DNA of 64,000 nt from UBA4417 sp031550085 (GTDB lineage Bacteria; Bacteroidota; Bacteroidia; Bacteroidales; UBA4417): assembly GCA_031550085.1 (NCBI GenBank), contig JAVBOY010000038.1:1-64000 (forward strand), read 5' to 3'. A model generated the notes under the pieces. It was not told the origin of the DNA, searched no databases, and saw only the letters and a list, made by a program, of their open reading frames with translations. Shown here one piece after another: positions 35,011 to 43,800 of the stretch. Both the position numbers and the translations under genes were made by a program. Numbering within the stretch: the first letter of the stretch is position 1; each line of letters begins with the position of its first letter.

Positions 35011-35210
35011 AGATAGTGAAGTGTGAACAGTGAAGGGTGAGTTGTTTGTTGAACTGTTGAATTGTTGAGGTGTTGAATTGTTGAATTGTTGAATTGTTGA
35101 GGTGTTGAATTGTTGAATTGTTGAGGTGTTGAATTGTTGAATTGTTGAACTGTTTAATTGTTGAGGAGTTGAATCGTTGAATTGTTGAGTTGTTGAACTG
35201 TTTATTTGTG
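35011..35210. repeat. composite repeat: module A plus an 8-nt-period array (module B)
   Basis: Module A (TGTGAACAGTGAAGGGTGA, 35022-35040) is followed by about 20 units of the 8-mer GTTGAATT with variants GTTGAGGT, GTTGAACT and GTTTAATT, to about 35210. In the minus-strand reading the array lies just upstream of the S46 peptidase start. Because the period is 8, one frame reads as a 24-nt/8-residue repeat and stays open, which creates a false extension. Confidence 0.85.
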
Positions 35211-35408
35211 AATGGGACAAGGTTTGTTATTCGTTTTTTGTTGTTCGTTTACCCGTCACCCGTCACTAGTTTACTCGTTAAATGCTTGGTTTCGTTCATT
35301 GCGATAATTTAATCTACTATTATTTCTATTCTAATCGCATAGGGTAAATAAGGTGCGTTGCGAATCGATGGTATCATTCACAACGCACATTTTATCGGGT
35401 ACGGATTC
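35211..35408. other. intergenic region with module C and a hairpin
   Basis: It contains a CGTCACCCGTCAC stretch near 35258, module C in reverse orientation (35306-35353; reverse complement begins CTTATTTACCCTATGCGATT), and a stem GTGCGTTG/CAACGCAC (35353-35388) that may terminate ridA on the minus strand. No gene. Confidence 0.55.
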
Positions 35409-35786
35409 TTATTTTACAGCAATGGTTTCGATTTCAACCAATACGTCCTTGGGTAAACGCACAACGCCGTAAGCGGCACGTGCAGGGCTTTCGGCCGGGT
35501 AATATTTCCCGTAAACTTCGTTCATAGCGGCAAAATTGTTCATGTCCGAAAGCAGACAGGTTGATTTTATAACATCGGCAAAGGTATAACCGGCCGCTTC
35601 CAAAATGGCTGCAATGTTTTGCATCACTTGCTCGGTTTGTTCTTTGATACCGCCTTCCACCACATTGCCGGTGGCCGGATCGATGGGAACTTGTCCGGAA
35701 ATAAATAACATGCCGTTTGCTTCAACGGCTTGACTGTAAGGGCCAATAGCGGCGGGCGCTTTTTCGGTGTGGATAATTTTTTTCAT
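35409..35786 (-). CDS. ridA: RidA-family enamine/imine deaminase
   Basis: RidA hydrolyses reactive 2-aminoacrylate and related imines formed by PLP enzymes. The 125-residue protein has KAPAAIGPYSQAVEANGMLF, SGQVPIDPATG, GGIKEQTEQVMQNI, DVIKSTCLLSDMNNFAAMNE and a C-terminal ESPARAAYGVVRLPKDVLVE with the conserved Arg that binds the substrate carboxylate. ATG 35786 gives the standard length; the frame extends to 35876 but the added residues lack similarity to the family start. Monocistronic. Confidence 0.95.
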   Translation of the reverse strand: MKKIIHTEKAPAAIGPYSQAVEANGMLFISGQVPIDPATGNVVEGGIKEQTEQVMQNIAAILEAAGYTFADVIKSTCLLSDMNNFAAMNEVYGKYYPAESPARAAYGVVRLPKDVLVEIETIAVK

Positions 35787-36351
35787 GGAATAGGAAACTT
35801 GATTTTTGATGGCCAAAGTTACAAAACACCCGTTAAAAATCCGGAACGAATCTTTGAAAAGTGGCGTAAAAAGCAAAGGCGGTTGTTTAAAAATCGTACT
35901 AAATATCTGTAATTCCGTTTACCTGTTGAAGTCCTGACGGACTATGAGATTTATGCCTTTTTCTTCTATTGGCTATTATTTTCCTACGGGAAATTTTGCT
36001 ACAAAGATATCGCCACTACGTGGCTTGCAAGGTATGTTGCCCTTACGTGGCTTATTTGTCGTTTTTTCCAAAGATTTCGCCACTACGTGGCTTGCAAGGT
36101 ATGTTGCCCTTCCGTGGCTTGTTTGTCGTTTTTTACAAAGATTTCGCCACTACGTGGCTTGCAAGGAGCTTTGGTTTTGTGTTACAAAGGTTTCGCCGTG
36201 ATGAGGCTTGTTGGTGTTTTTTCCACCAAAAATATTACATAGCGGCGTAGCCGCGATATCTTTGTAATCAAGGCAATCCCATTAAGGAAAAGCAGCGTAG
36301 CTGCGAAATCTGAAGTTTTGTACAAAACTTTAAAGATAAAAAGCAACGACT
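35787..36351. repeat. 67-nt tandem repeat island
   Basis: Units starting AAAGAT(A/T)TCGCCACTACG occur at 36003, 36070 and 36137 (exactly 67 nt apart), with a decayed fourth at 36186. Each has a GCCAC-TAC-GTGGC palindrome and a second half-site ACGTGGCTT or CCGTGGCTT. Inverted relatives with the same GATATCTTTGTA flank occur at 36242-36267 (GCGGCGTAGCCGC) and 36292-36306 (GCAGCGTAGCTGC). Open frames across it are repeat translations, not genes. 35787-36000 shows nothing else. Confidence 0.85.
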
Positions 36352-38394
36352 TTAAACCAGCAGGTTATTAAAATCCTCTTCGGAAAGAACGGGAATTCCC
36401 AATTGGGTTGCTTTTTTTAACTTCTCTGGCCCCATTTTTTCTCCGGCCAGGACATAGGAAGTGTTTTTAGAGATGGAACCTACGTTTTTGCCTCCGTGCG
36501 CTTCGATCAGTTCCTTGATTTCATCACGCGAACGGGAAAATATGCCGCTGACGACAAAGGTTTTTCCTTGCAGTTTTTCCGATAATTTTTCCGAGGCGTC
36601 CGTATTTTGTTCCAGTTGCACACCGGCGGCGCGCAACTTTTCGATTGTTTGCAAATGCTTGTCTACTTTGAAATAGGCTTCCAATTGACCGGCTATTTTT
36701 TCCCCGATTTCTTCCACTTCCAGCAATTCTTCTTTGCTCGCTTTTAGCAGGTTGTCCATCGTTTTAAAGTGGTTGACCAGCTTTTTGGCAACGGTTTCCC
36801 CTACATAGCGGATTCCTAACGCAAAAAATACCTTTTCAAAAGGAATGGATTTGGATGCTTCGATTCCCGACAGGATGTTTTGAACGCTTCGTTCGCGGAA
36901 GCTGATGGTCTTCTCTTTTTTGGTTCCGCTGGCTTCGATGGTTTTTTCCAATCCGAGCAATTTATCGAACGTAAGTTGGTAGAAATCGGCAATGTTGCGT
37001 ACCAGGCCGTTGTTGTATAAAACTTCTACCTTTCCTTCTCCCAAACTTTCGATATTCATGGCCTTGCGGCTGATAAAGTGTTCCAGTTTGCCGCGGATTT
37101 GCGGCGGGCAATTGTCTTCGTTGGGGCAATAATGCGCAGCTTCTCCTTCGGCGCGTTCGAGCAAGGCGCCGCACTCGGGGCAGTGGGAAATAAACACAAC
37201 AGCACTTGCAAATAAATCACGTTTGGATAAATCGACGCCCACGATTTTCGGGATGATTTCGCCTCCTTTTTCCACCAAAACAGTATCGCCGATGCGGACA
37301 TCCAGTTTTTCAATGATATCGGCATTGTGCAGGCTGGCACGTTTGACGGTGGTTCCCGACAAGCGTACCGGTTCCAGGTTGGCGACGGGCGTAACGGCTC
37401 CGGTTCTCCCCACCTGGTAATCGATGGAAAGCAATTTTGTAGCCGCTTGTTCGGCTTTGTATTTGTAGGCAATGGCCCAGCGGGGCGATTTTGCGGTATA
37501 GCCTAACTGTTGTTGTTGTGCCAACGAATTGACTTTGATCACGATCCCGTCAATATCGAACGGCAATTGATGCCGTTTTTCGCCGGTTTTGCGGATAAAA
37601 GCCAAAACATCATCCATCGAAGGGCAGAGCTGGGTGTATTCGGATATGTGAAATCCCCAGTTTTTCAAAGCGTTGATGCTTTCAAAATGCGTTTTGAAAG
37701 GGAGGTTTTCACCCAACAGGAAATAGCTGAAATTGTCCAACGGCCGCCGGGCGACCTCGGCCGAATCCTGCATTTTTAAACTGCCGGCTGCCGCATTCCG
37801 GGGATTGGCAAAGGGCGTTTCCCCTTTGGCCATGCGTTCTTCATTGAATTTCTCGAACCCTTTTTTGAGCATGATAATTTCACCCCGGACTTCGATACCG
37901 GACGGGAAATCTCCCTGCAAACGCAAAGGAATGGTCCGGATGGTTTTCACATTTTCGGTCACATCGTCGCCCTGAATGCCGTCGCCGCGCGTTACGGCAT
38001 GCATCAGCAAACCGTTTTCGTAGATTAAGCTGATGGAAAGCCCGTCGAATTTCAGTTCGCATACATATTCCGGCGAGTCGGTCAGAATTTTGCGAATGCG
38101 CAGATCAAAATCGCGCAATTCTTCTTCCGAATACGTATTTCCCAGCGAAAGCATGGGGTAGCGGTGCCGGATGGTAGCAAATTCTTTGGTAATGGCTCCG
38201 CCCACACGCAAGGTAGGCGAGTCGGGAAGGCGCAAATCGGGAAATTGATTTTCCAACGCAGTCAATTCTTCCAGCAGCATATCAAAATCGTAATCCGGAA
38301 TGGCCGGTTTGGCCAGTTGATAATACAAGTAATTGTGCCGGTTTATTTGGTCGGTCAGTTCGGCAATGCGTTGTTGGGCTTCCGGATGCGTCAT
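36352..38394 (-). CDS. ligA: NAD-dependent DNA ligase
   Basis: The enzyme seals nicks in replication and repair using NAD+. The 680-residue protein has all domains in order: Ia (about 1-70), adenylation domain with the Lys nucleophile in CELKFDGLS (about 115), the OB fold, the zinc finger (C-P-E-C-G and HYCPNEDNCPPQ, about 405-430), the HhH region (about 470-590) and a C-terminal BRCT domain (LQGKTFVVSGIFSRSRDE, NTSYVLAGEKMGPEKLKKA). Normal length. A -7 box lies upstream at 38442-38435. Confidence 0.98.
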   Translation of the reverse strand: MTHPEAQQRIAELTDQINRHNYLYYQLAKPAIPDYDFDMLLEELTALENQFPDLRLPDSPTLRVGGAITKEFATIRHRYPMLSLGNTYSEEELRDFDLRIRKILTDSPEYVCELKFDGLSISLIYENGLLMHAVTRGDGIQGDDVTENVKTIRTIPLRLQGDFPSGIEVRGEIIMLKKGFEKFNEERMAKGETPFANPRNAAAGSLKMQDSAEVARRPLDNFSYFLLGENLPFKTHFESINALKNWGFHISEYTQLCPSMDDVLAFIRKTGEKRHQLPFDIDGIVIKVNSLAQQQQLGYTAKSPRWAIAYKYKAEQAATKLLSIDYQVGRTGAVTPVANLEPVRLSGTTVKRASLHNADIIEKLDVRIGDTVLVEKGGEIIPKIVGVDLSKRDLFASAVVFISHCPECGALLERAEGEAAHYCPNEDNCPPQIRGKLEHFISRKAMNIESLGEGKVEVLYNNGLVRNIADFYQLTFDKLLGLEKTIEASGTKKEKTISFRERSVQNILSGIEASKSIPFEKVFFALGIRYVGETVAKKLVNHFKTMDNLLKASKEELLEVEEIGEKIAGQLEAYFKVDKHLQTIEKLRAAGVQLEQNTDASEKLSEKLQGKTFVVSGIFSRSRDEIKELIEAHGGKNVGSISKNTSYVLAGEKMGPEKLKKATQLGIPVLSEEDFNNLLV

Positions 38395-38434
38395 GGTAAA
38401 ATCTTTTGCTGAATAAGAAACACGGTTTCGACGG

Positions 38435-38442
38435 CAAAGTTA
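38435..38442 (-). promoter_or_regulatory. -7 box of ligA (TAACTTTG)
   Basis: TAnnTTTG match on the minus strand, about 40 bases before the ligA start codon. Confidence 0.5.
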
Positions 38443-38602
38443 GTGAAACCTTGTGGAACTGGAAATTCCAATGCTGCAGGCATAAGTTCGAAACTCCGGA
38501 TGGATAGCGGTAACGGGAGGTGTGGCTTATATGCAATTACAATTCACGAGGATAGCCTCAATAAAAAAACGATAGTATTTGTATGATAAATAAATTGAAA
38601 GG

Positions 38603-38633
38603 TTTGATTTATTTTAACTTTTTTATAGATTTG
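38603..38633 (+). promoter_or_regulatory. promoter TTTG-N19-TAGATTTG
   Basis: Both boxes and the 19-base spacing fit the phylum consensus; the start codon of the following gene is 33 bases downstream. Confidence 0.7.
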
Positions 38634-38666
38634 CACGCATAAACTTTTTAAATCATTGAAACTACT

Positions 38667-38975
38667 ATGGAAAAAGAAAAATCTTACTTTGACGGTGGGT
38701 TGTTGCAACTTATCGGCTGGAACCTTTTGGGAATTCTGGTAACTGCTCTGACTCTTGGCATCTGTTTGCCATGGGCATTTTGCATGATTTACAAATGGGA
38801 AATAAGCCATACCGTGGTGGAAGGCAAAAGGTTGGACTTTGACGGTTCAGCCGTGAATTTGTTCGGCCAATGGATCAAATGGCTTCTATTGACCATCATA
38901 ACCTTGGGGATCTACGGCTTTTGGGTTCAAATAAAATTGAAACAATGGCAGGTAAAACATACGCATTTTGCATAA
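38667..38975 (+). CDS. small two-helix membrane protein, DUF898-like
   Basis: The 102-residue protein has two transmembrane helices, each ending in a similar phrase: LTLGICLPWAFCMIYKWE and ITLGIYGFWVQIKLKQW, each preceded by a FDGG or FDGSAVNLFGQ segment. This internal duplication and wording match DUF898/YjgN-type proteins, of which this is a minimal version. Function unknown. It has a clear promoter and its own terminator, so it is a monocistronic gene. Confidence 0.75.
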   Translation: MEKEKSYFDGGLLQLIGWNLLGILVTALTLGICLPWAFCMIYKWEISHTVVEGKRLDFDGSAVNLFGQWIKWLLLTIITLGIYGFWVQIKLKQWQVKHTHFA

Positions 38976-38982
38976 CAGCCGG

Positions 38983-39008
38983 AAAGTCGCCCATAGGCGA
39001 CTTTTTTT
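38983..39008 (+). terminator. rho-independent terminator
   Basis: A 9-bp stem AAAGTCGCC/GGCGACTTT with a CATA loop and a T-run, eight bases after the DUF898-like gene. Confidence 0.9.
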
Positions 39009-39059
39009 CTGTTTTTGTATAATAACCATTACAAAAGGCAATATTGAATTTAACTACTA

Positions 39060-39237
39060 TACGACATTTGGCATAAAAGCTGAAGAATAGGTGATTTTGT
39101 GCCTTTTCAATTACCATACCTGCTTCGGCGGCGGCTTTGCCGCCTTTGCTTTTTATCCGGAGCAAATTTCGCTTGAAAAAAATATCAAGCCGGAGGCATC
39201 GCCTCAGGCTAACAAGGGAAATCTTAAAATGACCGAG
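39060..39237. repeat. REP-like palindromes
   Basis: GGCGGC-TTT-GCCGCC at 39130-39144 and AGCCGGAGGC-ATC-GCCTCAGGCT at 39188-39210 are GC-rich hairpins in AT-rich surroundings. Between them TTTTATCCGGAGCAAATTTC (39150 onward) has a close relative, TTTTATCCAAAGTAAGTTTC, at about 39620, so the island is built from repeated pieces. Confidence 0.6.
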
Positions 39238-39382
39238 GCTGTTCGAAAAGAGTTTTTTTTACCACAAAGACACGAAGTTTATACAAAGAGCACAACGTTA
39301 CTAATTTCGTTTTCATGCCATTGTGTCCTTTGTGCAAGATTCTTTGTGCCTTGTGGTGAAGTTTTTTGACTTTTTGAACAGC
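39238..39382. repeat. 145-bp imperfect palindrome (MITE- or BIME-like)
   Basis: Ends GCTGTTCGAAAAG and CTTTTTGAACAGC are inverted repeats. Inside, ACCACAAAGACACGAAG pairs with CTTTGTGCCTTGTGGT, and ACAAAGAGCACAA with TTGTGTCCTTTGT. The whole could form one long hairpin. No open frame. Confidence 0.75.
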
Positions 39383-39429
39383 TTTATACATCTGTTGATT
39401 GGGAAAAAACAGGCTCTTTAAAAGAGAAT

Positions 39430-39562
39430 AAAAAGATCAGTCCCTTTTACCCAAAAGGGGCTGATCTTTTTTCCAAAAGGAGCTGATCTTTTTTCCAAAA
39501 GGGGCTGATCTTTTTTTCAAAAGGGGCTGATCTTTTTCCCAAAAGGGGTTGATCTTTTTTTC
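39430..39562. repeat. five 22-nt terminator-like units after one inverted copy
   Basis: AAAAGG(G/A)GCTGATCTTTTTT starts at 39453, 39475, 39497, 39519 and 39541, an exact 22-nt period. An inverted copy, AAAAAGATCAGTCCCTTTT, lies at 39430-39448 and forms a hairpin with the first unit followed by T-runs. A partial relative appears at 39564-39590. It lies between convergent genes. Confidence 0.85.
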
Positions 39563-39692
39563 CAAACGTTCAGCTCCTTTTTAGAAGATACCGGTTCGGG
39601 TAGCAAAACTGCTCCGCTATTTTTATCCAAAGTAAGTTTCGCTTGCCGGAATATCGGGGCTTTGGCACACCTTCGCGTAAGAATGTTTTTTT

Positions 39693-40709
39693 CTAAATAC
39701 CACTTCGCGAAAATACCGTCAAATCGGGCGAAGCAAATTCCCCTCTTATGTATTTTAAATACCCGGTAATGGCTACCATCGCCGCATTGTCGGTTGTAAA
39801 CTGGAATTCGGGGATAAAGGTTTGGAATCCTTTTGCATTTAAATCGGAAATGGCTTTGCGCAATCCGCTGTTTGCCGAAACGCCGCCTGCAATGGCAATG
39901 GAGTTACTATTGTACTCTTTGGCCGCTTTCAAAAGTTTGTCCATCAAAGCGTCGATAACAGCCTTCTGAAACGAGGCGCAAAGATCTTTTAGGTTCTTTT
40001 CAATAAAGAGAGGATCGGATTTCAAATGATCGCGCAAAAAATAGAGAAAAGAAGTTTTCAAGCCGCTGAAACTATAATCGAATCCGGGAATGCGGGGTTT
40101 TGCAAATTGAAACGCAAGGGGATTTCCTTCTTGCGCATTTTTGTCGACAAAAGGGCCGCCGGGGTAAGGAAGATCCAAAATTTTTGCCGCTTTGTCGAAC
40201 GCTTCGCCGGCCGCATCATCGATGGTTTGCCCGACGATTTTCATGTCGAAATAATCGGAAACCAACACGATTTGCGTATGCCCGCCCGAAACCGTAAGGC
40301 AAAGGAAGGGAAATTCCGGAACCGCTTTGGTTTTGTCCGCATTTTGGATAAAGTGCGCCAGCACGTGCGCTTGCATGTGGTTTACGTCGATCATGGGGAT
40401 TTCGAGCGCTTGCGCAAACGATTTGGCAAAGGTCGTACCGACCAAAAGCGAGCCTAATAAGCCGGGACCACGGGTAAAGGCGACGGCATGAAGCTGTTTT
40501 TTGTCTATATTTGCATCTTTTAGCGCTTTATCAATGGTCGGGATGATGTTTTGCTGGTGGGCGCGTGAAGCCAATTCGGGAACTACTCCCCCAAAGGTTT
40601 CATGCACCTTTTGCGATGCAATAACATTGGATCGCATGACGTTATCACAAAACACGGCAGCAGAAGTGTCGTCGCACGAAGATTCGATGGCAAGGAGGTA
40701 GACTGGCAT
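39693..40709 (-). CDS. tsaD: tRNA N6-adenosine threonylcarbamoyltransferase
   Basis: TsaD transfers the threonylcarbamoyl group to A37 of ANN-decoding tRNAs, working with TsaB and TsaE. The 338-residue protein has LAIESSCDDTSAAVF, GGVVPELASRAHQQNI with the metal-binding His, TRGPGLLGSLLVG, VNHMQAHVLAHFI, FLCLTVSGGHTQIVLV and IAGGVSANSGLR. Length normal. It is divergent from tamB, an arrangement I know from other Bacteroidota. Confidence 0.98.
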   Translation of the reverse strand: MPVYLLAIESSCDDTSAAVFCDNVMRSNVIASQKVHETFGGVVPELASRAHQQNIIPTIDKALKDANIDKKQLHAVAFTRGPGLLGSLLVGTTFAKSFAQALEIPMIDVNHMQAHVLAHFIQNADKTKAVPEFPFLCLTVSGGHTQIVLVSDYFDMKIVGQTIDDAAGEAFDKAAKILDLPYPGGPFVDKNAQEGNPLAFQFAKPRIPGFDYSFSGLKTSFLYFLRDHLKSDPLFIEKNLKDLCASFQKAVIDALMDKLLKAAKEYNSNSIAIAGGVSANSGLRKAISDLNAKGFQTFIPEFQFTTDNAAMVAITGYLKYIRGEFASPDLTVFSRSGI

Positions 40710-40831
40710 TTTTTTAAATTTTGTTGGAAATAACCTTAGAACCGAATTGAAAAAATAAGGTTACATTCTCTTAAAAGAACAATTAACACCGCAAAATTAT
40801 TAAAAAAGTATACGTCATATTAATTTCGGTT

Positions 40832-43800
40832 GTGGCAACGTTCCCCATGTTGCTGGCTTCTGTATTGCTAATCCTGTTCCTGCCTCCCATTCAGGCGTTT
40901 TTATCTCAAAAAACAGCCGATTACCTTTCCAAAGAATGGAAAACGGAAGTTACCCTGAAAGGAATCTATGTCAGTCCGTTTTTGGATGTAGTGGTGAGGG
41001 ATTTGAAAATTAACGATCAAAACCACCAACCCATGCTGGAAGTTCCGCGTCTGGAGGTTTCGGTTGCCAGAATCGATTTGCGGCAGAGAATTGCGGAGTT
41101 CAAAAAACTATCCTTATACCATGCCAAGGCAAATGTGCTGCTTGCCGGAGAGGAACGGGAACTGAATTTGCAGTTTATGATCGATTACTTTTCGGGATCG
41201 GATACGACGCAGGAAACGACGCCTTCGAAACCCTGGAAAATCTTATGCCCCAATGTCGATATTTCAAAAACAAATTTCACCTATCGCAACGAGCCACGCA
41301 TGGACTTGAATGCACGGAGCATGGATTATGCAAATTTGGTATTTACGGGAATTGATTTGAAGTTGCGGAATCTGGCCATTGTAAATGATACCATTTTTGC
41401 CCAAATAGAGCAACTTTCGGCAAAGGAGAAATGTGGAATCCATTTAAAAGAATTTTCGGCCCAGGCGGTTGTGTCTCCAAGGGAAGTGGTAGCAAAAAAC
41501 TTGAAAATCAAAACGGAAAACAGCCAGCTTAGCTTGGATCTGAGGTTTTCTTATAATAACTGGAACGCTTACCTGGATTTTATTGACAGTGTAAAGGTGA
41601 GTTCCACCATCCGGACCTCGTCTTTGAGCATGAAGGATATTGCGTTTTTTGCGCCCGGTATCGCCGGTATGAACGATCGCTTTGTTTTGTCGGGAAACGT
41701 GAAGGGGAGCGTTGCGTCGTTTTCGGGGAAATCCATGGATGTTTCGTACGGGCTTCATACCCGTTTTCGGGGAAATGTGGAATTGACCGGGTTGCCCGAT
41801 TGGGAAAAAACCTATGCGGATCTTGATATTTCGGAATTAAAGGCTTCCGTCGATGACATCAAAAGTTTTTCCTTGCCGGGCGGGCAATCGATCGCAGCGC
41901 TTCCGGATGAAGTCCAGGTACTGAACAAGATTTTGGTAAAAGGCCGGTTCACGGGATTCTACAATAATTTTACCTCCCGGTCTTCCGTCACAACGGATGC
42001 CGGAAGCATTTTGACGGATATCAAGCTGGGCCACAATGCCGATACGAAAACCTTGTATTACGACGGACATGTGGTTGCCCAAAATTTTGATATCGGGAAA
42101 ATACTCCACAACGAGAACATTGGGTCGCTTTCGATCAATGCCAACATTAACGGGCAAGGATTTGATCCTGCCGAAGCAAAATTTACCCTGAAAGGGGATA
42201 TCAAAAACGCGGAGCTTTACCAAACGACCCTTAACGATATCCATGTGGACGGGAGCTACGATAAGAAGAAATTTACCGGGTTTGTATTGCTTTACGATGA
42301 GCTGGGATTTTTGGATTTTGAAGGCGAAATCAATTATGCCGACAGTATTCCGGAATATAACTTCAGTGCAGAGTTGAAAAATGTCCTCCCCACTCATTTG
42401 GGGCTTTGGAAACGGGACAGTACGGAGGTGTTTTCGACCAAAATCCGTTTGAATGGGCGGGGGCATGATTTTAAAGATTTTCAGGGAACCGTGGCGTTTA
42501 CGGATTTGACGTATCGCGAGGGCGAGAAAGAAATTGTAATTTCCAATTTGTTTGTTGAAAATAAAGCGCTAAGCCCGACAACGCAGGAAATCCAAATCCA
42601 ATCGGATGTGGTGGATGCCACATTGAAAGGTGATTACCTGCTGGCTGATTTTGGAAATTACTACCATAAAATATTTTCACAGTATTTGCCGTCTATTTTT
42701 GACAATACGGCCACATTTGATGATTTTGTGTCGGCCGATTTGGAGTTTGATATCCGTTTAAAAAATACCCAGGCCGTCACCGGTATGTTTTTTCCCCGCA
42801 TTACGCTGGCCGACCAAACAACCCTTTTGGGCAATTACCATTCAAACAGCAACCGCTTCCAAATTAATATAGAGTCTCCGTACCTCAACCTGTATGGGGT
42901 TTCCTTGCGGGATGTTGCGGTTGAAGGGGCAACCCGGGAAAGTACGTTTTACACAAATTTAAAAGCTCATGTGCTGGATTTGAATCCGAGCGAAACCCTG
43001 GATACATCCATTTTTAATCTGGAACAGTTTGAATTTCGTACAACATTGGAAAATAATATATTGGATTATTCCGTTCAATGGAACGATTTATCAGGGAAAG
43101 ATTTCAACATCGGCTTGATCACGGGAGAACTATTCTTGGATCGCTACCCGGAAGTTCGTTTTAAAATAGCTCCATCAGCTTTCACGGTGAACGACTCTGT
43201 TTGGGCCATCAATCAGGGGAATGACATTGTACTTGACAGCATGGGCATTGCTGTCCGGAATTTGGTGATTCAGCACCAAGATCAGTTGATTAGTTTATCG
43301 GGACAGCTTTCCCATGATCCGCTCGATCAGATGAAACTGGAACTGCAGAACTACGACCTGACCCAGTTGGGTGTGTTATTTGATAAGTGGGGGGTAGGCC
43401 TGGGCGGGCTTTTATCGGGAAGCGTTATGCTGAGCAGCGTTTACGAAACGCCGAATGTGGAATCGCAAATAACAATCAAATCGTTTGTGCTCAACGATGA
43501 AAAATTCGGAGATGCTGAAATATTCAGCGCCTGGAATCCGCAAAAACAGTCGATCGACCTCGATACCAAAATCCGGCATCACGGAAATGTGAGCGACCAT
43601 TTTCCCGTTTCCCTTACCGGTTCCATCTTTCCGCAGGACAAAAAAAATAACCTTGATTTGTCGGTCGAGTTGGATAATTTCAGGATCAAGGCCTTGTCTC
43701 CGTTTTTCAAAGGATTGTTTTCACGTGTAAAAGGCTTGGGATCGGGTAATTTGACGTTAAAAGGGACTTTTGGCGATCCGCAGTTGGAAGGACTGGTGAA

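Noticed and set aside
35005..35220. 72-residue N-terminal extension of the S46 peptidase rich in Gln, Asn, Ser and Thr
   Set aside because: It is only the translation of the 8-nt-period repeat array; the internal ATG at 35004 starts a proper signal peptide and gives the family's normal length.
35944..36250. Two overlapping plus-strand open frames of 85-93 codons
   Set aside because: They are translations of the 67-nt tandem repeat and show repeated peptides in two frames; no start signal or family resemblance.
39453..39562. CRISPR-like regular spacing
   Set aside because: Units are contiguous with no spacers, contain their own T-runs and have an inverted copy; no cas genes are present in the window.
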